Source: Vibrionales bacterium SWAT-3
Lineage (GTDB): Bacteria > Pseudomonadota > Gammaproteobacteria > Enterobacterales > Vibrionaceae
NCBI GenBank assembly: GCA_000169995.1
Contig: AAZW01000005.1
Coordinates: 1 to 64,000 of the forward strand
DNA length: 64,000 nt
Direction of reading: 5' to 3'
Positions 27,200 to 36,528 of the stretch are shown in pieces (position 1 is the first letter of the stretch; every line of letters starts with the position of its first letter). Below the pieces are notes generated by a model. It had not been told where the DNA came from and did not search any database. It was given only the letters and a program-made list of their open reading frames with translations. A program made the position numbers and the translations under genes.

Positions 27200-28924
27200 C
27201 TAGCGCTTGCGCCAAGCTTGCGTGCGCTTCTCAAATAACTTGTTGATTAACATATGAATCAACTTCGCACTCGCCGCAGATATCATGATCATCACCGCCA
27301 TGGCTGCTGCTGCACCGGTTTGCCCCGCATCGTCCATATTCAGTACTGAAACTGACGCAGGTATCGTATCGGTAGAATACAAGAATACTACCGCAGATGT
27401 CGTGGTAAGTGCATTAATAAACAGGTATGTCGCAATATCTAAAATCGCAGGCAGACAAACGGGTACTGTCACCTTAAAGAACAACTTGTATTGCGGTAAG
27501 TTTACCGAGGCAGCCGTAGCTTCAATTTCCGAGGGTAGTTGCTTCAGCGCAGTTAATGCCGTCATGTGCCCTACTGTGTAGTAGTGGACCACGGTATTGA
27601 TAACCAAGAACGCCATCGTGCCATATAGGAAGTTGAGTGGGTTGCTCAAGTCATTGAAGTAGAAGATGTAGCCCAAGCCTAACACCATCCCCGGAACCGC
27701 CATTGGCACAACACTGAGCATCTGCATCGCCTGACGAACAGGACCGAATGCTCTGCCCTTCTCAATGCAGTACGCACCTAAGAAAATCAAGACCGTACCG
27801 ATAATGGCAGTCCATGCGCCAAGCGTTAGAGAGTTGAAGAACGGAGTCCAACCATAGGTACTCATCTCTGCGAAATTATAGTTGTTCAGTGTAAGCGCTT
27901 TGTTCCAAGGCCAGAAAGTGACCATAGAACCGTATATCGCCATGCCCAACACGATAACGACAGCAGCCGAAATAAGTGTGCAGTAAAGGAAACACAAGCC
28001 GTCACGCACGGTATTTGGCTCTGGTTGGTACGCGACTGAGCGAGTATCAAACAAGCTCTTCTGTTTCTTTTGCACCCAGCGATCAACAGTAAACGCCAGT
28101 AGCGCAGGCAATAGCAACAAGATACTGGTTACAGCGCCCATAGAGAAATTCTGCTGACCAACCACCTGTTTAAAGATGTCCGTCGATAGAACGTTGTAGC
28201 TACCGCCAATAACCTTTGGTACACCAAAGTCACAAACCACCAGCGTAAACACAACGATAAGTGTACTGATCAGCCCATACTTGGCTGCAGGTAACGTCAC
28301 CATGAAGAAGGTTTTGAAAGATGATGTATTCAGTGCGCGAGCCGCTTCATACAAGCGTGCATCCGAGGTTCTTAATGAGGTAGTAAGAATCATTAGAGCG
28401 TGTGGAAACGTCCAGAATATCAAACCTAGTGAGATGCCAATCAAACCATATACCGAGTTGCCGCCTAAGACTTCTTTAGCGATGCCTTGGTTACCAAACA
28501 GAAAAATCAAACTGATGGCTGGAAGCAGCGACGGTGCAAGGATAGGCGCAGAGCCCAACACCTGAAATAGCCCCTTAAAAGGCATACATGAGCGAGTCAA
28601 CGCATAAGCGTAACCAAACGCTAAAACACCAACCACTGTCGTTACCAACAAGCCCAACGTAAAAGTGTTACCCACAGATTGCCAAAGGCTTTGAGAAGCG
28701 AAATACGTAGCGAAATTCTGTAAACCTACAAATTCACCATCAGCATTCTGAACACTTTTTTTCAACATCGCCCACAATGGCATCAAGATAAACAGTGTCA
28801 TGACTACAGACAAAAATGCCAACAGCCCAAATAGAATCACATTGTCCTTGCTTAACCGAGCCAGTAAAGGCTGTACTCGTCGTTGAATTAGCCGCTTAGG
28901 TTGCATCATTTGAGTCGATTCCAT
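27200..28924 (-). CDS. AEP ABC transporter permease, two fused membrane domains
   Basis: A 574-residue inner-membrane permease with two consecutive binding-protein-dependent permease domains (about residues 70-280 and 360-560), like FbpB-type iron permeases and the PhnU/PhnV pair in one chain. EAA-loop motifs are seen as YEAARALNTSSFKTFFMVTLP in the first half and EIEATAASVNLPQYKLFFKVTVP in the second. It starts six bases after the ATPase gene, so the two are co-translated. It should form the channel for 2-aminoethylphosphonate or related phosphonates, with phnT and phnS. Confidence 0.9.
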   Translation of the reverse strand: MESTQMMQPKRLIQRRVQPLLARLSKDNVILFGLLAFLSVVMTLFILMPLWAMLKKSVQNADGEFVGLQNFATYFASQSLWQSVGNTFTLGLLVTTVVGVLAFGYAYALTRSCMPFKGLFQVLGSAPILAPSLLPAISLIFLFGNQGIAKEVLGGNSVYGLIGISLGLIFWTFPHALMILTTSLRTSDARLYEAARALNTSSFKTFFMVTLPAAKYGLISTLIVVFTLVVCDFGVPKVIGGSYNVLSTDIFKQVVGQQNFSMGAVTSILLLLPALLAFTVDRWVQKKQKSLFDTRSVAYQPEPNTVRDGLCFLYCTLISAAVVIVLGMAIYGSMVTFWPWNKALTLNNYNFAEMSTYGWTPFFNSLTLGAWTAIIGTVLIFLGAYCIEKGRAFGPVRQAMQMLSVVPMAVPGMVLGLGYIFYFNDLSNPLNFLYGTMAFLVINTVVHYYTVGHMTALTALKQLPSEIEATAASVNLPQYKLFFKVTVPVCLPAILDIATYLFINALTTTSAVVFLYSTDTIPASVSVLNMDDAGQTGAAAAMAVMIMISAASAKLIHMLINKLFEKRTQAWRKR

Positions 28925-28930
28925 GATTCT

Positions 28931-30040
28931 TTACGCCGCCTCGTCTTTCATCACTTGAACACTTTTCGATGGATAAGCTCGCAAGCCTTCTTGATCGAAT
29001 GACACGTAACGAATATCACTGCGGCGCAGCTTCAATCGGTTGAACTCCTTCACGGGCACATCAACGATGATCTCTGTTGCGGTTGAGTCGTGTTGCAACT
29101 CGCACTCCACGCGATAGAACGCTCCTAGAAATTCGCTTGATACGATTCGAACAGGTAAAGATTCATTAAAACGATCAACGAACTGAATTTGCTCTGGACG
29201 GACCGCGATATCAAACACATCACCCTGCTTTGGTGTCAGGTTGTCTAATCCAGGAAGTGGCAACATAGATTCAGCAATACGCATCTTGCCCTGCACGGCC
29301 ACAGAGGCTTGAATGAAGTTCATGCTACCAACAAACTCAGCAACAAAACGACTCGCTGGCTTTTGGTAGATCTCTTGAGGCGCCCCCACCTGTTCAATAA
29401 CCCCATGGTTCATTACCACGATGCGGTCTGCCATAATCAAAGCTTCGTCTTGATCGTGTGTCACCATTATAGTGGTGATACCCAATTTACGCTGCAATTG
29501 GCAGATCTCATCACGCAGGTGTGTTCTTACCTTCGCATCCAATGCAGACAGTGGTTCATCTAGGAGTAACAAACCAGGAGATAGCGCCAATGCGCGAGCT
29601 AAAGCCACACGCTGCTGTTGACCGCCAGATAATTGATTCGGGTATTTTTGACCAGACGTCGGCAAGCCGATGGTTTCTAGCCAAGACTCTACCGTTTCGA
29701 GTGCTTCTTTAGTGGACATACCTTGGTTTTTAAGGCCAATCGCAATGTTTTCTTCCACTGTCAGGTTTGGGAACAATGCGTAAGATTGGAACACGATGCC
29801 AAAGTCTCGCTTCTCTGGCGGTAAGAAGGTCGTGTCGCTGCCATTTTGCTCAATGGAACCTGAGGTTGGTAAGTCTAGACCTGCAATCGCACGTAATAAG
29901 GTAGTTTTTCCACAGCCAGACGGGCCAAGGAAACAGACGAACTCGCCTTTTTCAATCGATAAGGAGATGTCTTTAAGCGCTGTAAATTGGCCAAATTGCT
30001 TTACAACGTTTTCAATATTCAAATAAGTTTGGTTGCTCAT
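28931..30040 (-). CDS. phnT: AEP ABC transporter ATP-binding protein (PhnT-like)
   Basis: A 369-residue ATPase of the spermidine/iron importer group. Walker A is GPSGCGKTT, the signature is LSGGQQQR, Walker B is LLLLDEPLSALD, and the switch His is in VTHDQDEAL. A C-terminal TOBE-type domain (about 260-360) is present. It is the first gene of the minus-strand operon phnT-permease-phnR. A perfect TGGTATATACCA palindrome starts 19 bases upstream of the ATG and is a candidate operator. Confidence 0.92.
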   Translation of the reverse strand: MSNQTYLNIENVVKQFGQFTALKDISLSIEKGEFVCFLGPSGCGKTTLLRAIAGLDLPTSGSIEQNGSDTTFLPPEKRDFGIVFQSYALFPNLTVEENIAIGLKNQGMSTKEALETVESWLETIGLPTSGQKYPNQLSGGQQQRVALARALALSPGLLLLDEPLSALDAKVRTHLRDEICQLQRKLGITTIMVTHDQDEALIMADRIVVMNHGVIEQVGAPQEIYQKPASRFVAEFVGSMNFIQASVAVQGKMRIAESMLPLPGLDNLTPKQGDVFDIAVRPEQIQFVDRFNESLPVRIVSSEFLGAFYRVECELQHDSTATEIIVDVPVKEFNRLKLRRSDIRYVSFDQEGLRAYPSKSVQVMKDEAA

Positions 30041-30058
30041 ACTACAGCACTCTTTATA

Positions 30059-30070
30059 TGGTATATACCA
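30059..30070 (-). promoter_or_regulatory. Candidate PhnR operator upstream of phnT
   Basis: Perfect 12-base palindrome TGGTATATACCA, 19-30 bases before the phnT start. The TGGT-N4-ACCA form resembles sites bound by HutC-type GntR regulators such as NagR and DasR (TGGTCTAGACCA). Confidence 0.6.
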
Positions 30071-30314
30071 AATTTAAACTTTGAATATTTCAGTTGAGTG
30101 ACAAATTTATAGAAGCTAAGTGACAGTTATATTGCAGAAATAAAATTCATTCTAGTGGAGGAAAACACGAGTTAAACAAGTTCTAACATTCAATAACTTA
30201 CAGTAAACCAATAGCTTCAAAAATAGTATTTGACGATGAAAGCCAATGTACTCTTCACCGCCAAATATCAATGCTTGTTTATGGTTATACCTATTGTTTC
30301 TGCCAATACTGAGA

Positions 30315-30968
30315 TCAGTAGACCGCATATCGTGGAGCGGAATCCGAACGAGCCTTTAAACGTTCGTGTGGGTTAGCCAAATGAGGGCGATCAGCCAATT
30401 CATATTGAGGCAAGTCGTTGATTGACTCACCACTGTTTTGACGTTGATGAGACGAAGTACTGTGCTGCTCTAGCCATTCTTTCAAACCAACACTCTTGCC
30501 GTATGGATGATTTGGAAGCCCTAGAATTTTGGCCGTGTATTGAGCCGATTCTTCCGTCAATTCGATGCCGACAACATTCGGAATATTAAGCCTTTTCGCT
30601 ACGCACGCAGGAATGAATGAGACAATCGCAGAAATGATCACCATCGGCTGCCCTTGTGTTTTGGAAGACCAACTCCCCTGCATCACTTGAGGAAAGATTT
30701 TGCTCAGTACTTTGCTATCAATACACTCTTCTAATAAAGCACACACCTCTTGATGTGTCTTATTTGCTAGAGAGCGAGTAGCAAACTCAAGGTAAGTATC
30801 TTCATTGAGAATACCTTGAACATAAAATGTCATTAGCCGGCGTTCTTCGTTCAAAAAGCTAGGTTCATTCGCTAAGCCCTTCTCAACCAAAAACTCATTC
30901 CAAATCATGGCGCTGTTGCTGTCCATGAGTGTTTCATCTAGATCAAATACATACAGCGGGGTCGTCAT
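30315..30968 (-). CDS. HAD-superfamily (IB-type) phosphatase-like protein in the AEP cluster
   Basis: A 217-residue HAD protein. Motif I is FDLDETLMDSNS with both aspartates, motif II is VIISAI (Ser of the second strand), and Lys of motif III is probably in PYGKSVGLKEWL. Motif IV reads GESIND where this branch normally has SDSxND, so one acidic residue is Glu. The last 30 residues are unusual. The start is taken at the ATG at 30968, after GTGAGAATTGAT; a GTG at 30980 is also possible. It lies 62 bp downstream of the FAD oxidoreductase. A role as phosphatase acting on a phosphonate-pathway product is possible, but the substrate is unknown. Confidence 0.82.
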   Translation of the reverse strand: MTTPLYVFDLDETLMDSNSAMIWNEFLVEKGLANEPSFLNEERRLMTFYVQGILNEDTYLEFATRSLANKTHQEVCALLEECIDSKVLSKIFPQVMQGSWSSKTQGQPMVIISAIVSFIPACVAKRLNIPNVVGIELTEESAQYTAKILGLPNHPYGKSVGLKEWLEQHSTSSHQRQNSGESINDLPQYELADRPHLANPHERLKARSDSAPRYAVY

Positions 30969-31042
30969 ATCAATTCTCACTTCAAATCAAATTTAACTTC
31001 CAACTCAGACTCAGCGGGCGAGAAAAAATCTAAACGACAGAT

Positions 31043-32461
31043 TTACTCTACCTTGTCGGCTTTACCTGCCGCACCAGCCAGCTTTGCCAATTGCTTATCT
31101 AGCCACAATGGCGTGTTACCAGAATCTTCCGCGTTCTCTTTTCTTCGTACTGCATCACGTACCATCATTGCACCCACCCAACGAAATGGCTCTGGCGGGA
31201 AATGTCCAAGCGGTCCTTTAGTTAGTCCACAACACGTCCAAGCGTTATCGGTTCCGAGTACCATAGATGACAGAATCTTTCCGCCCATACGAGTTTGAGC
31301 AACACCATTACCTGAGTAACCGAGCCCATAATAGATGTTGTTTTGGCCTTTTAGATTACCGAAAAATGGCAATCCTGTTACCGAACGATCTGAGCCACCC
31401 GACCAGTTGTAATCGAATTCACTTTGTTCCAGTTTAGGGAACAGTTTTTGGAAAGATTGATTGAGAATAGGCAGATAGTTAGTCGTTTGGTTAAACATGC
31501 TTTCTACTTGATTGGCAAACGAGAATTTATTGCCACCTTTACCTAGCATCAATCTTCCATCTTGGGTGTCTCGGTAGTAGTGAACAAAAATACGGGAGTC
31601 CACCACCGCAGCTCCTTTTTCGGGGCCAAACTGTTTAAGTTTTTCTGGAATAGGTTTGGTCACCACCATGTCTGACGAGACAACCACAATGCTGCGTTTG
31701 AACTCTTTAAAGTGATCGAGCATCCATGCGTTGAGCGCCAAAATCACTTTGTCGGCAAATACAGACCCGCCCTTAGTTTGGATTCGAGCTGGAGCGCCAT
31801 AATCAAGCGAAGTCATCTCTGTGTTCTCGTAAATCTCAACGCCTAACTCAATTGCAACTCGACTTAAACCTCTCGCCAATAATGCAGGCTGCACGCTGCC
31901 TGCAGCTTCTGAGTAATAACCTTCAATATGACGCTCTGATCCCGCTTTATCAGACAAAGAGTTGTCACACTTCTTCCAACTATTTATGCCTTGCTTGACC
32001 AACTCATTCACAACAGGTTCCATTCCACCTTTTTGCGCTTCATTAGTAGCCGTGTAATAAGTGCCACTGCGATAGAGATGCGCGTCGATGTTGTGTTCGT
32101 TGCAGAAAGCTTCGATCTCGTAAATAACCTTTTCCGATTCTTTAACTAGCCATTTTGCTTGTTCTTTGCCGTATAGTTTCTTCAACGTTGGATACTTAGT
32201 CGACCACGTCAACATGCAACCACCGTTCGCGCCAGAAGCACCACTGCCACACAAGCCTTTTTCTATCACTACAACATGTTTTTGAGGTTGCTGTTGTTTA
32301 ATTAAAATCGCCGTCCATAATCCTGTGTAACCGCCGCCAACAATAGCGATGTCGCAATTAACGTCTTTTTGAAGTGGCTTCGCGGATTCTAGACCTGCAT
32401 CTACGCTGCCAAATTCCTGCTCTAGTGCTTGTTTGAACCAATATGAATAGTGTTTTGTCAT
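31043..32461 (-). CDS. FAD-dependent amine oxidoreductase of AEP clusters
   Basis: A 472-residue DadA/glycine-oxidase-like flavoenzyme. The N-terminal dinucleotide-binding motif is DIAIVGGGYTGLWTAILIKQ (about residues 34-53), and the C-terminal FAD-contact stretch is YYGLGYSGNGVAQTRMGGK. The type is found beside phnW in many AEP clusters and is annotated as a putative aminophosphonate oxidoreductase; characterised relatives (PbfC/PbfD group) oxidise N-methylated or hydroxylated AEP. It would feed such compounds to phosphonoacetaldehyde or AEP. An AAGG ribosome site lies eight bases before the ATG. A terminator-like hairpin separates it from phnS. Confidence 0.83.
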   Translation of the reverse strand: MTKHYSYWFKQALEQEFGSVDAGLESAKPLQKDVNCDIAIVGGGYTGLWTAILIKQQQPQKHVVVIEKGLCGSGASGANGGCMLTWSTKYPTLKKLYGKEQAKWLVKESEKVIYEIEAFCNEHNIDAHLYRSGTYYTATNEAQKGGMEPVVNELVKQGINSWKKCDNSLSDKAGSERHIEGYYSEAAGSVQPALLARGLSRVAIELGVEIYENTEMTSLDYGAPARIQTKGGSVFADKVILALNAWMLDHFKEFKRSIVVVSSDMVVTKPIPEKLKQFGPEKGAAVVDSRIFVHYYRDTQDGRLMLGKGGNKFSFANQVESMFNQTTNYLPILNQSFQKLFPKLEQSEFDYNWSGGSDRSVTGLPFFGNLKGQNNIYYGLGYSGNGVAQTRMGGKILSSMVLGTDNAWTCCGLTKGPLGHFPPEPFRWVGAMMVRDAVRRKENAEDSGNTPLWLDKQLAKLAGAAGKADKVE

Positions 32462-32499
32462 TTGTCGTACCTTACTTAAAACCTAAAGGCGTAAAACTA

Positions 32500-32525
32500 A
32501 AAAAGGAAGACCGAAGCCTTCCTTT
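32500..32525 (-). terminator. Terminator or attenuator between phnS and the FAD oxidoreductase gene
   Basis: On the minus strand a ten-base-pair stem AAAGGAAGGC / GTCTTCCTTT with a TTCG tetraloop is followed by TTTTTTAG. It lies about 60 bases after phnS and 40 bases before the oxidoreductase start, so read-through would give an unequal expression of the two. Confidence 0.8.
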
Positions 32526-32581
32526 ACTGATTTCTAACTTCTAATGAACTCAATAGTTAATTAACTGACTAGCTCGATAGA

Positions 32582-33592
32582 TTAAGATTTTGGCTCTGAT
32601 TTAGCGTCGAACTTCTCAGACCATGTTTTCAATACGTCTGCACGCTCGCTGTCCATACGTGCAAAGTCCATTTTTGCCATGTTCTTTTCGACGTTAGGGA
32701 AGTTTTCAATTGTTGCCGTCACATCTTGGTGACCAACAACTGGGTACATTTCGATGTAAAGCTCGTTTGCTGCTTTAGAGATAGACCAATCAACCACGCG
32801 TTGCGCAGCATCAGACGGCTTCACAAGACCCACCGCTTCAGATTCCCAGCCGATACCTTCTGGCGTTATTACAGAAAGTGGTGCACCTTGAGTTTTCAGC
32901 TTAGCGCCACGGCTCGCCATAGAAATACCGATAGCAACTTCACCCATACCCGCTTGAACACATGGCTTAGAACCAGAGTGCGTGTAGTGAGCGATGTTTT
33001 GGTCTAGCTTCTGCATGTAATTCCAACCTTGGTCTTCACCCATGTTTTGTAGCCAAGCAGACACTTGCATATAACCCGTACCAGAAGACGCTGGGTTCGG
33101 CATTGCAATGTGGCCTTTGTAAATCGGCTTAGTGAGATCTTCCCAAGATTTAGGTGCTGGTAGGTTAAGTTGTTTTGCTACCGCTTCGTTGAAACAAACT
33201 GCATTGAAAAATGCATCATTGCCATACCAAGCTTGAGTAGACTGCGGGTCGTTGAGGTTAGTACGTAGCGCTTCTACACCTTGAGGAGTGTAAGGCTTAA
33301 GAATGCCCTCTTCTTTCAGTAGAGCCATTGAAGAACCTGCAAGGCCCCACACGACTTCTGCACGAGGGTTGTTTTTCTCAGCCAATAATTTTGCCGTCAT
33401 GATCCCGGTTGAATCACGAACCCATTTGATGTTGATGTCTGGGTTTTCACTTTCAAATGCGTTTTTGTATTTCGCTAAAATGTCAGTTTCAAAAGCTGTG
33501 TAAACCGTCACTTCCTGTGCTGCATAAGCATTACCAGCTAATAGAGTAACTAATGCTGCAAGTGATCCTTTCATAAAACGGTTTTTCATCAT
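32582..33592 (-). CDS. phnS: AEP ABC transporter periplasmic binding protein (PhnS-like)
   Basis: A 336-residue extracellular solute-binding protein of the iron/polyamine/phosphonate group, with a signal peptide ending near AYA (about residue 25). Family stretches include VTVYTAFETDILAKYKNAF, the NPASSGTGYMQV motif and the GSKPCVQAGMGEVAIGIS segment. It binds the aminophosphonate for the permease/ATPase encoded downstream. Two ATGs in tandem begin the gene; the second (33589) has a better spacing to GGAG. It is divergent from phnW. Confidence 0.92.
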   Translation of the reverse strand: MMKNRFMKGSLAALVTLLAGNAYAAQEVTVYTAFETDILAKYKNAFESENPDINIKWVRDSTGIMTAKLLAEKNNPRAEVVWGLAGSSMALLKEEGILKPYTPQGVEALRTNLNDPQSTQAWYGNDAFFNAVCFNEAVAKQLNLPAPKSWEDLTKPIYKGHIAMPNPASSGTGYMQVSAWLQNMGEDQGWNYMQKLDQNIAHYTHSGSKPCVQAGMGEVAIGISMASRGAKLKTQGAPLSVITPEGIGWESEAVGLVKPSDAAQRVVDWSISKAANELYIEMYPVVGHQDVTATIENFPNVEKNMAKMDFARMDSERADVLKTWSEKFDAKSEPKS

Positions 33593-33695
33593 TTTCTCCA
33601 GTCAGGCCCGATGCCAAGGTTAGAAGTTAGAAGCTCCATCTAGAGGCTTCTATATCCATAAATTCATTTAGGTTGTTAGCACACACCCTTCACAT

Positions 33696-33707
33696 TGGTA
33701 TGTACCA
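33696..33707. promoter_or_regulatory. Candidate PhnR operator, phnS side
   Basis: TGGTATGTACCA differs by one base from the perfect palindrome upstream of phnT. It lies about 105 bases from the phnS start. Confidence 0.5.
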
Positions 33708-33882
33708 GATTTGAGTATTAAGCTAACTGGCTTTTATGACGATTAAATGAACAAAAAATGGCAGTTTAAAGATCGGGAAATTTATCAAGACAAGTGGCCA
33801 ATTTTAATATGAAGCTTTTGTGAAAATGATGTTTGGGCTATTTACGACCGTTTAAATTGGTTGTTAAAGTAATTGCAAACAT

Positions 33883-33894
33883 TGGTATAGTCCA
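33883..33894. promoter_or_regulatory. Candidate PhnR operator, phnW side
   Basis: TGGTATAGTCCA keeps the left half-site TGGTAT exactly and TCCA on the right. It lies 24 bases before the phnW ATG, where a repressor would block transcription or early elongation. Confidence 0.4.
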
Positions 33895-33918
33895 AAATGA
33901 AAATAACGAGAATTGAAC

Positions 33919-35022
33919 ATGAGAAACGAATACTTATTACTGACACCGGGCCCACTATCGACTTCTGAAACCGTTCGCCAAGCGATGCTAAAAGACTGGT
34001 GTACTTGGGATGATGAATACAACAAAGACGTTGTTGAAGTAATTCGTAGCAAGCTAGTGACTTTGGCGACTAAGCAAGCGGGATACACAAGCGTATTAAT
34101 GCAAGGTAGCGGCACTGCTTCAGTTGAAGCAACGATTGGTAGTGTTATCTCTGGCAGCGGTAAGCTTCTTGTTGTTGATAACGGTGCGTACGGTGCTCGT
34201 ATTGCTCAAATCGCAAAATATTTAAACATTCCATGCCATGTCGTTTCCCCAGGTGAAACATCACAGCCTGACTTGAACGAAATGGAAACGGCATTGGCCA
34301 TGGATTCAGACATTACTCACGTTGCGATTGTGCATTGTGAGACCACTACTGGCATGCTGAATCCAATTGAAGACATTGCTAAATTGGCAAAACTGCACAA
34401 CAAGACTGTCATTCTTGATGCAATGTCGAGCTTTGGTGGTATCCCTATGGATATTGCTGACTTAGGTATCGATTATATGATCAGCTCAGCTAACAAGTGC
34501 ATCCAAGGTGTGCCAGGCTTCGGCTTTGTCATTGCTGAGCAATCAGAACTAGAAAAGTGTCAAGGCCAAGCTCGCTCGTTAAGCCTTGACCTGTTTGATC
34601 AATGGCACTGCATGGAAATCAATCACGGTAAATGGCGCTTCACCTCCCCAACTCACACGGTGCGTGCTTTCTACCAAGCACTGCTTGAGCTCGAGCAAGA
34701 AGGTGGCATCGAAGCTCGTCATAATCGTTACCACACCAACCAAACCACACTGGTTGCAGGTATGCGTTCTCTTGGTTTTGAACCTCTGTTAAATGATGAC
34801 CTTCACTCGCCTATCATCACCTCTTTCTATTCTCCAACGCATAGCGATTACCAATTCAAGGAGTTCTATGACCGTTTGAAAGAACAAGGGTTTGTGATTT
34901 ATCCGGGCAAGGTTTCAAACGCAGACTGCTTCCGCATCGGTAACATTGGTGAGGTTTACCCTTCTGACATTGAAGCCCTCATTGGCGCTGTTAAGAATGC
35001 TATGTACTGGGATATCAAGTAA
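33919..35022 (+). CDS. phnW: 2-aminoethylphosphonate:pyruvate transaminase
   Basis: A 367-residue PLP enzyme that moves the amino group of AEP to pyruvate, giving phosphonoacetaldehyde and alanine. The N-terminus [19 protein letters not shown] is diagnostic, and the Schiff-base lysine is in SSANKCIQG (about residue 193). The frame opens at a TTG at 33913, but the ATG at 33919 fits the family start and has a GAGA seven bases upstream. Its stop overlaps the start of pbfA by one base (TAATG), so the two are translationally coupled. Confidence 0.95.
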   Translation: MRNEYLLLTPGPLSTSETVRQAMLKDWCTWDDEYNKDVVEVIRSKLVTLATKQAGYTSVLMQGSGTASVEATIGSVISGSGKLLVVDNGAYGARIAQIAKYLNIPCHVVSPGETSQPDLNEMETALAMDSDITHVAIVHCETTTGMLNPIEDIAKLAKLHNKTVILDAMSSFGGIPMDIADLGIDYMISSANKCIQGVPGFGFVIAEQSELEKCQGQARSLSLDLFDQWHCMEINHGKWRFTSPTHTVRAFYQALLELEQEGGIEARHNRYHTNQTTLVAGMRSLGFEPLLNDDLHSPIITSFYSPTHSDYQFKEFYDRLKEQGFVIYPGKVSNADCFRIGNIGEVYPSDIEALIGAVKNAMYWDIK

Positions 35023-36443
35023 TGACGATAACTAACCAAGAACCAACCCTAAAAGCGACACACTTTCGAAGTGAAGGCGATGTGAACACCACACCCGCAC
35101 GTGAAAGGTGGAACGAGTCGCTAAACGATAATGCCACTCAAGCGATGTTAAAACGCGACTCAGACGTGTTTCTTCATCAAGCGATGTCAACGCCTTGCCT
35201 AGACACACTTGAAGCAGCCGAAGGCATCTACATTCAAGATACGACCGGCAAAAAGTACATGGACTTTCATGGCAATAATGTCCATCAACTGGGTTATGGT
35301 CACCCTCACATCATTAATAAAGTGACTCAACAAATGGCGTCATTGCCGTTTTCACCGCGTCGCTTTACCAATGAAACAGCCGTTCAGTGCGCTGAAAAGC
35401 TGACGCAGATCTGTGGTGGTGATTTGAATCGCGTGCTGTTTGCTCCCGGTGGTACGTCAGTTATTGGTATGGCACTCAAGTTAGCTCGACATGTCACCAA
35501 CAACTTCAAAGTCGTTTCATTGTGGGATTCATTCCACGGTGCGTCACTCGATGCAATTTCAGTGGGTGGTGAAGCCTGTTTCCGCGAAGGCATGGGCCCG
35601 TTAATGGCTGGCGTAGAACGCATTCCACCAGCCGTCTCTTATCGTGGCGCTTTCCCGTTTAACGAGAATAGCGCAGTCAACGCAAACGAAACTGCATGCG
35701 ACGTTCACTATGCCGACTATTTAGAGTATGTGATTGAAAAAGAAGGTGGCATTGGAGCCTTCATTGCCGAAGCAGTGCGTAACACAGACGTTCAAGTGCC
35801 AAGTAAGGCTTACTGGAAACGCATTCGTGAGATCTGCGACAAACACAACGTCATGTTGATCATTGATGACATCCCAAATGGCATGGGTCGTAGCGGAGAA
35901 TGGTTCACTCACCAAGCGTTTGATATCGAACCTGACATCCTATGTATCGGTAAAGGCTTTGGCGGCGGCTTGGTTCCAATTGCAGCCATGGTCACTAAAG
36001 ACAAATACAACACGGCAGCGCAAGTTTCACTGGGTCATTACACCCATGAGAAAAGTCCAATTGGCTGCGCAGCTGCACTGGCTACCATGGAAGTGATTGA
36101 GCAAGAAAACCTACTTGAAAAAGTACAAGCCGACAGCGCATTCATGCGTGAGCAACTGCTTCAAATGAAAGAGAAATACCCAGTCATTGGCGACGTCCGC
36201 GGCATTGGCCTGCTTTGGGGCGTTGAGTTGGTCACCGACCATATCACCAAAACCCGAGCGTTCGACGAAGCGGAAGCCGTACTTTATCAGTGTCTGAACG
36301 ATGGCCTGAGCTTTAAGGTGTCTCAAGGTAATGTGATTCAGTTGAGCCCACCATTGATCATCAGCCGTAGCGAGCTAGAAGCCGCTCTGTCTGTATTCGA
36401 AAAAGCGATAGCCAAAGTCTGCAAAGATTTTGAATACCTTTAA
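35022..36443 (+). CDS. pbfA: PbfA-type PLP lyase, (R)-1-hydroxy-2-aminoethylphosphonate ammonia-lyase
   Basis: A 473-residue class III aminotransferase-fold protein. PLP lysine K311 lies in IGKGFGGGLVP; the DDIP stretch (IIDDIPNGMGRSGEW) supplies the pyridine-contact aspartate. In phosphonate clusters of Vibrio this family (PbfA) is a lyase that turns (R)-1-hydroxy-2-AEP into phosphonoacetaldehyde and ammonia, without transamination. Its position between phnW and phnX, with one-base overlap with phnW, supports that reading. Paralogous ordinary aminotransferases cannot be fully excluded by sequence alone. Confidence 0.87.
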   Translation: MTITNQEPTLKATHFRSEGDVNTTPARERWNESLNDNATQAMLKRDSDVFLHQAMSTPCLDTLEAAEGIYIQDTTGKKYMDFHGNNVHQLGYGHPHIINKVTQQMASLPFSPRRFTNETAVQCAEKLTQICGGDLNRVLFAPGGTSVIGMALKLARHVTNNFKVVSLWDSFHGASLDAISVGGEACFREGMGPLMAGVERIPPAVSYRGAFPFNENSAVNANETACDVHYADYLEYVIEKEGGIGAFIAEAVRNTDVQVPSKAYWKRIREICDKHNVMLIIDDIPNGMGRSGEWFTHQAFDIEPDILCIGKGFGGGLVPIAAMVTKDKYNTAAQVSLGHYTHEKSPIGCAAALATMEVIEQENLLEKVQADSAFMREQLLQMKEKYPVIGDVRGIGLLWGVELVTDHITKTRAFDEAEAVLYQCLNDGLSFKVSQGNVIQLSPPLIISRSELEAALSVFEKAIAKVCKDFEYL

Positions 36444-36528
36444 TTCAACATCTAAACCAATAACCTAAAACAATCATTTGCTCTCCCAGAACTTTGGATT
36501 GGGAGTGACACAAAAATAGGACACTATT

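Larger units (their letters stand above)
33593..33912. other. Divergent phnS-phnW control region
   Basis: This 320-bp region separates the transport/oxidation genes from the catabolic operon. It contains two imperfect copies of the TGGT-N4-CCA palindrome, one near each side, and AT-rich promoter sequences. No open frame of interest. Confidence 0.55.
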
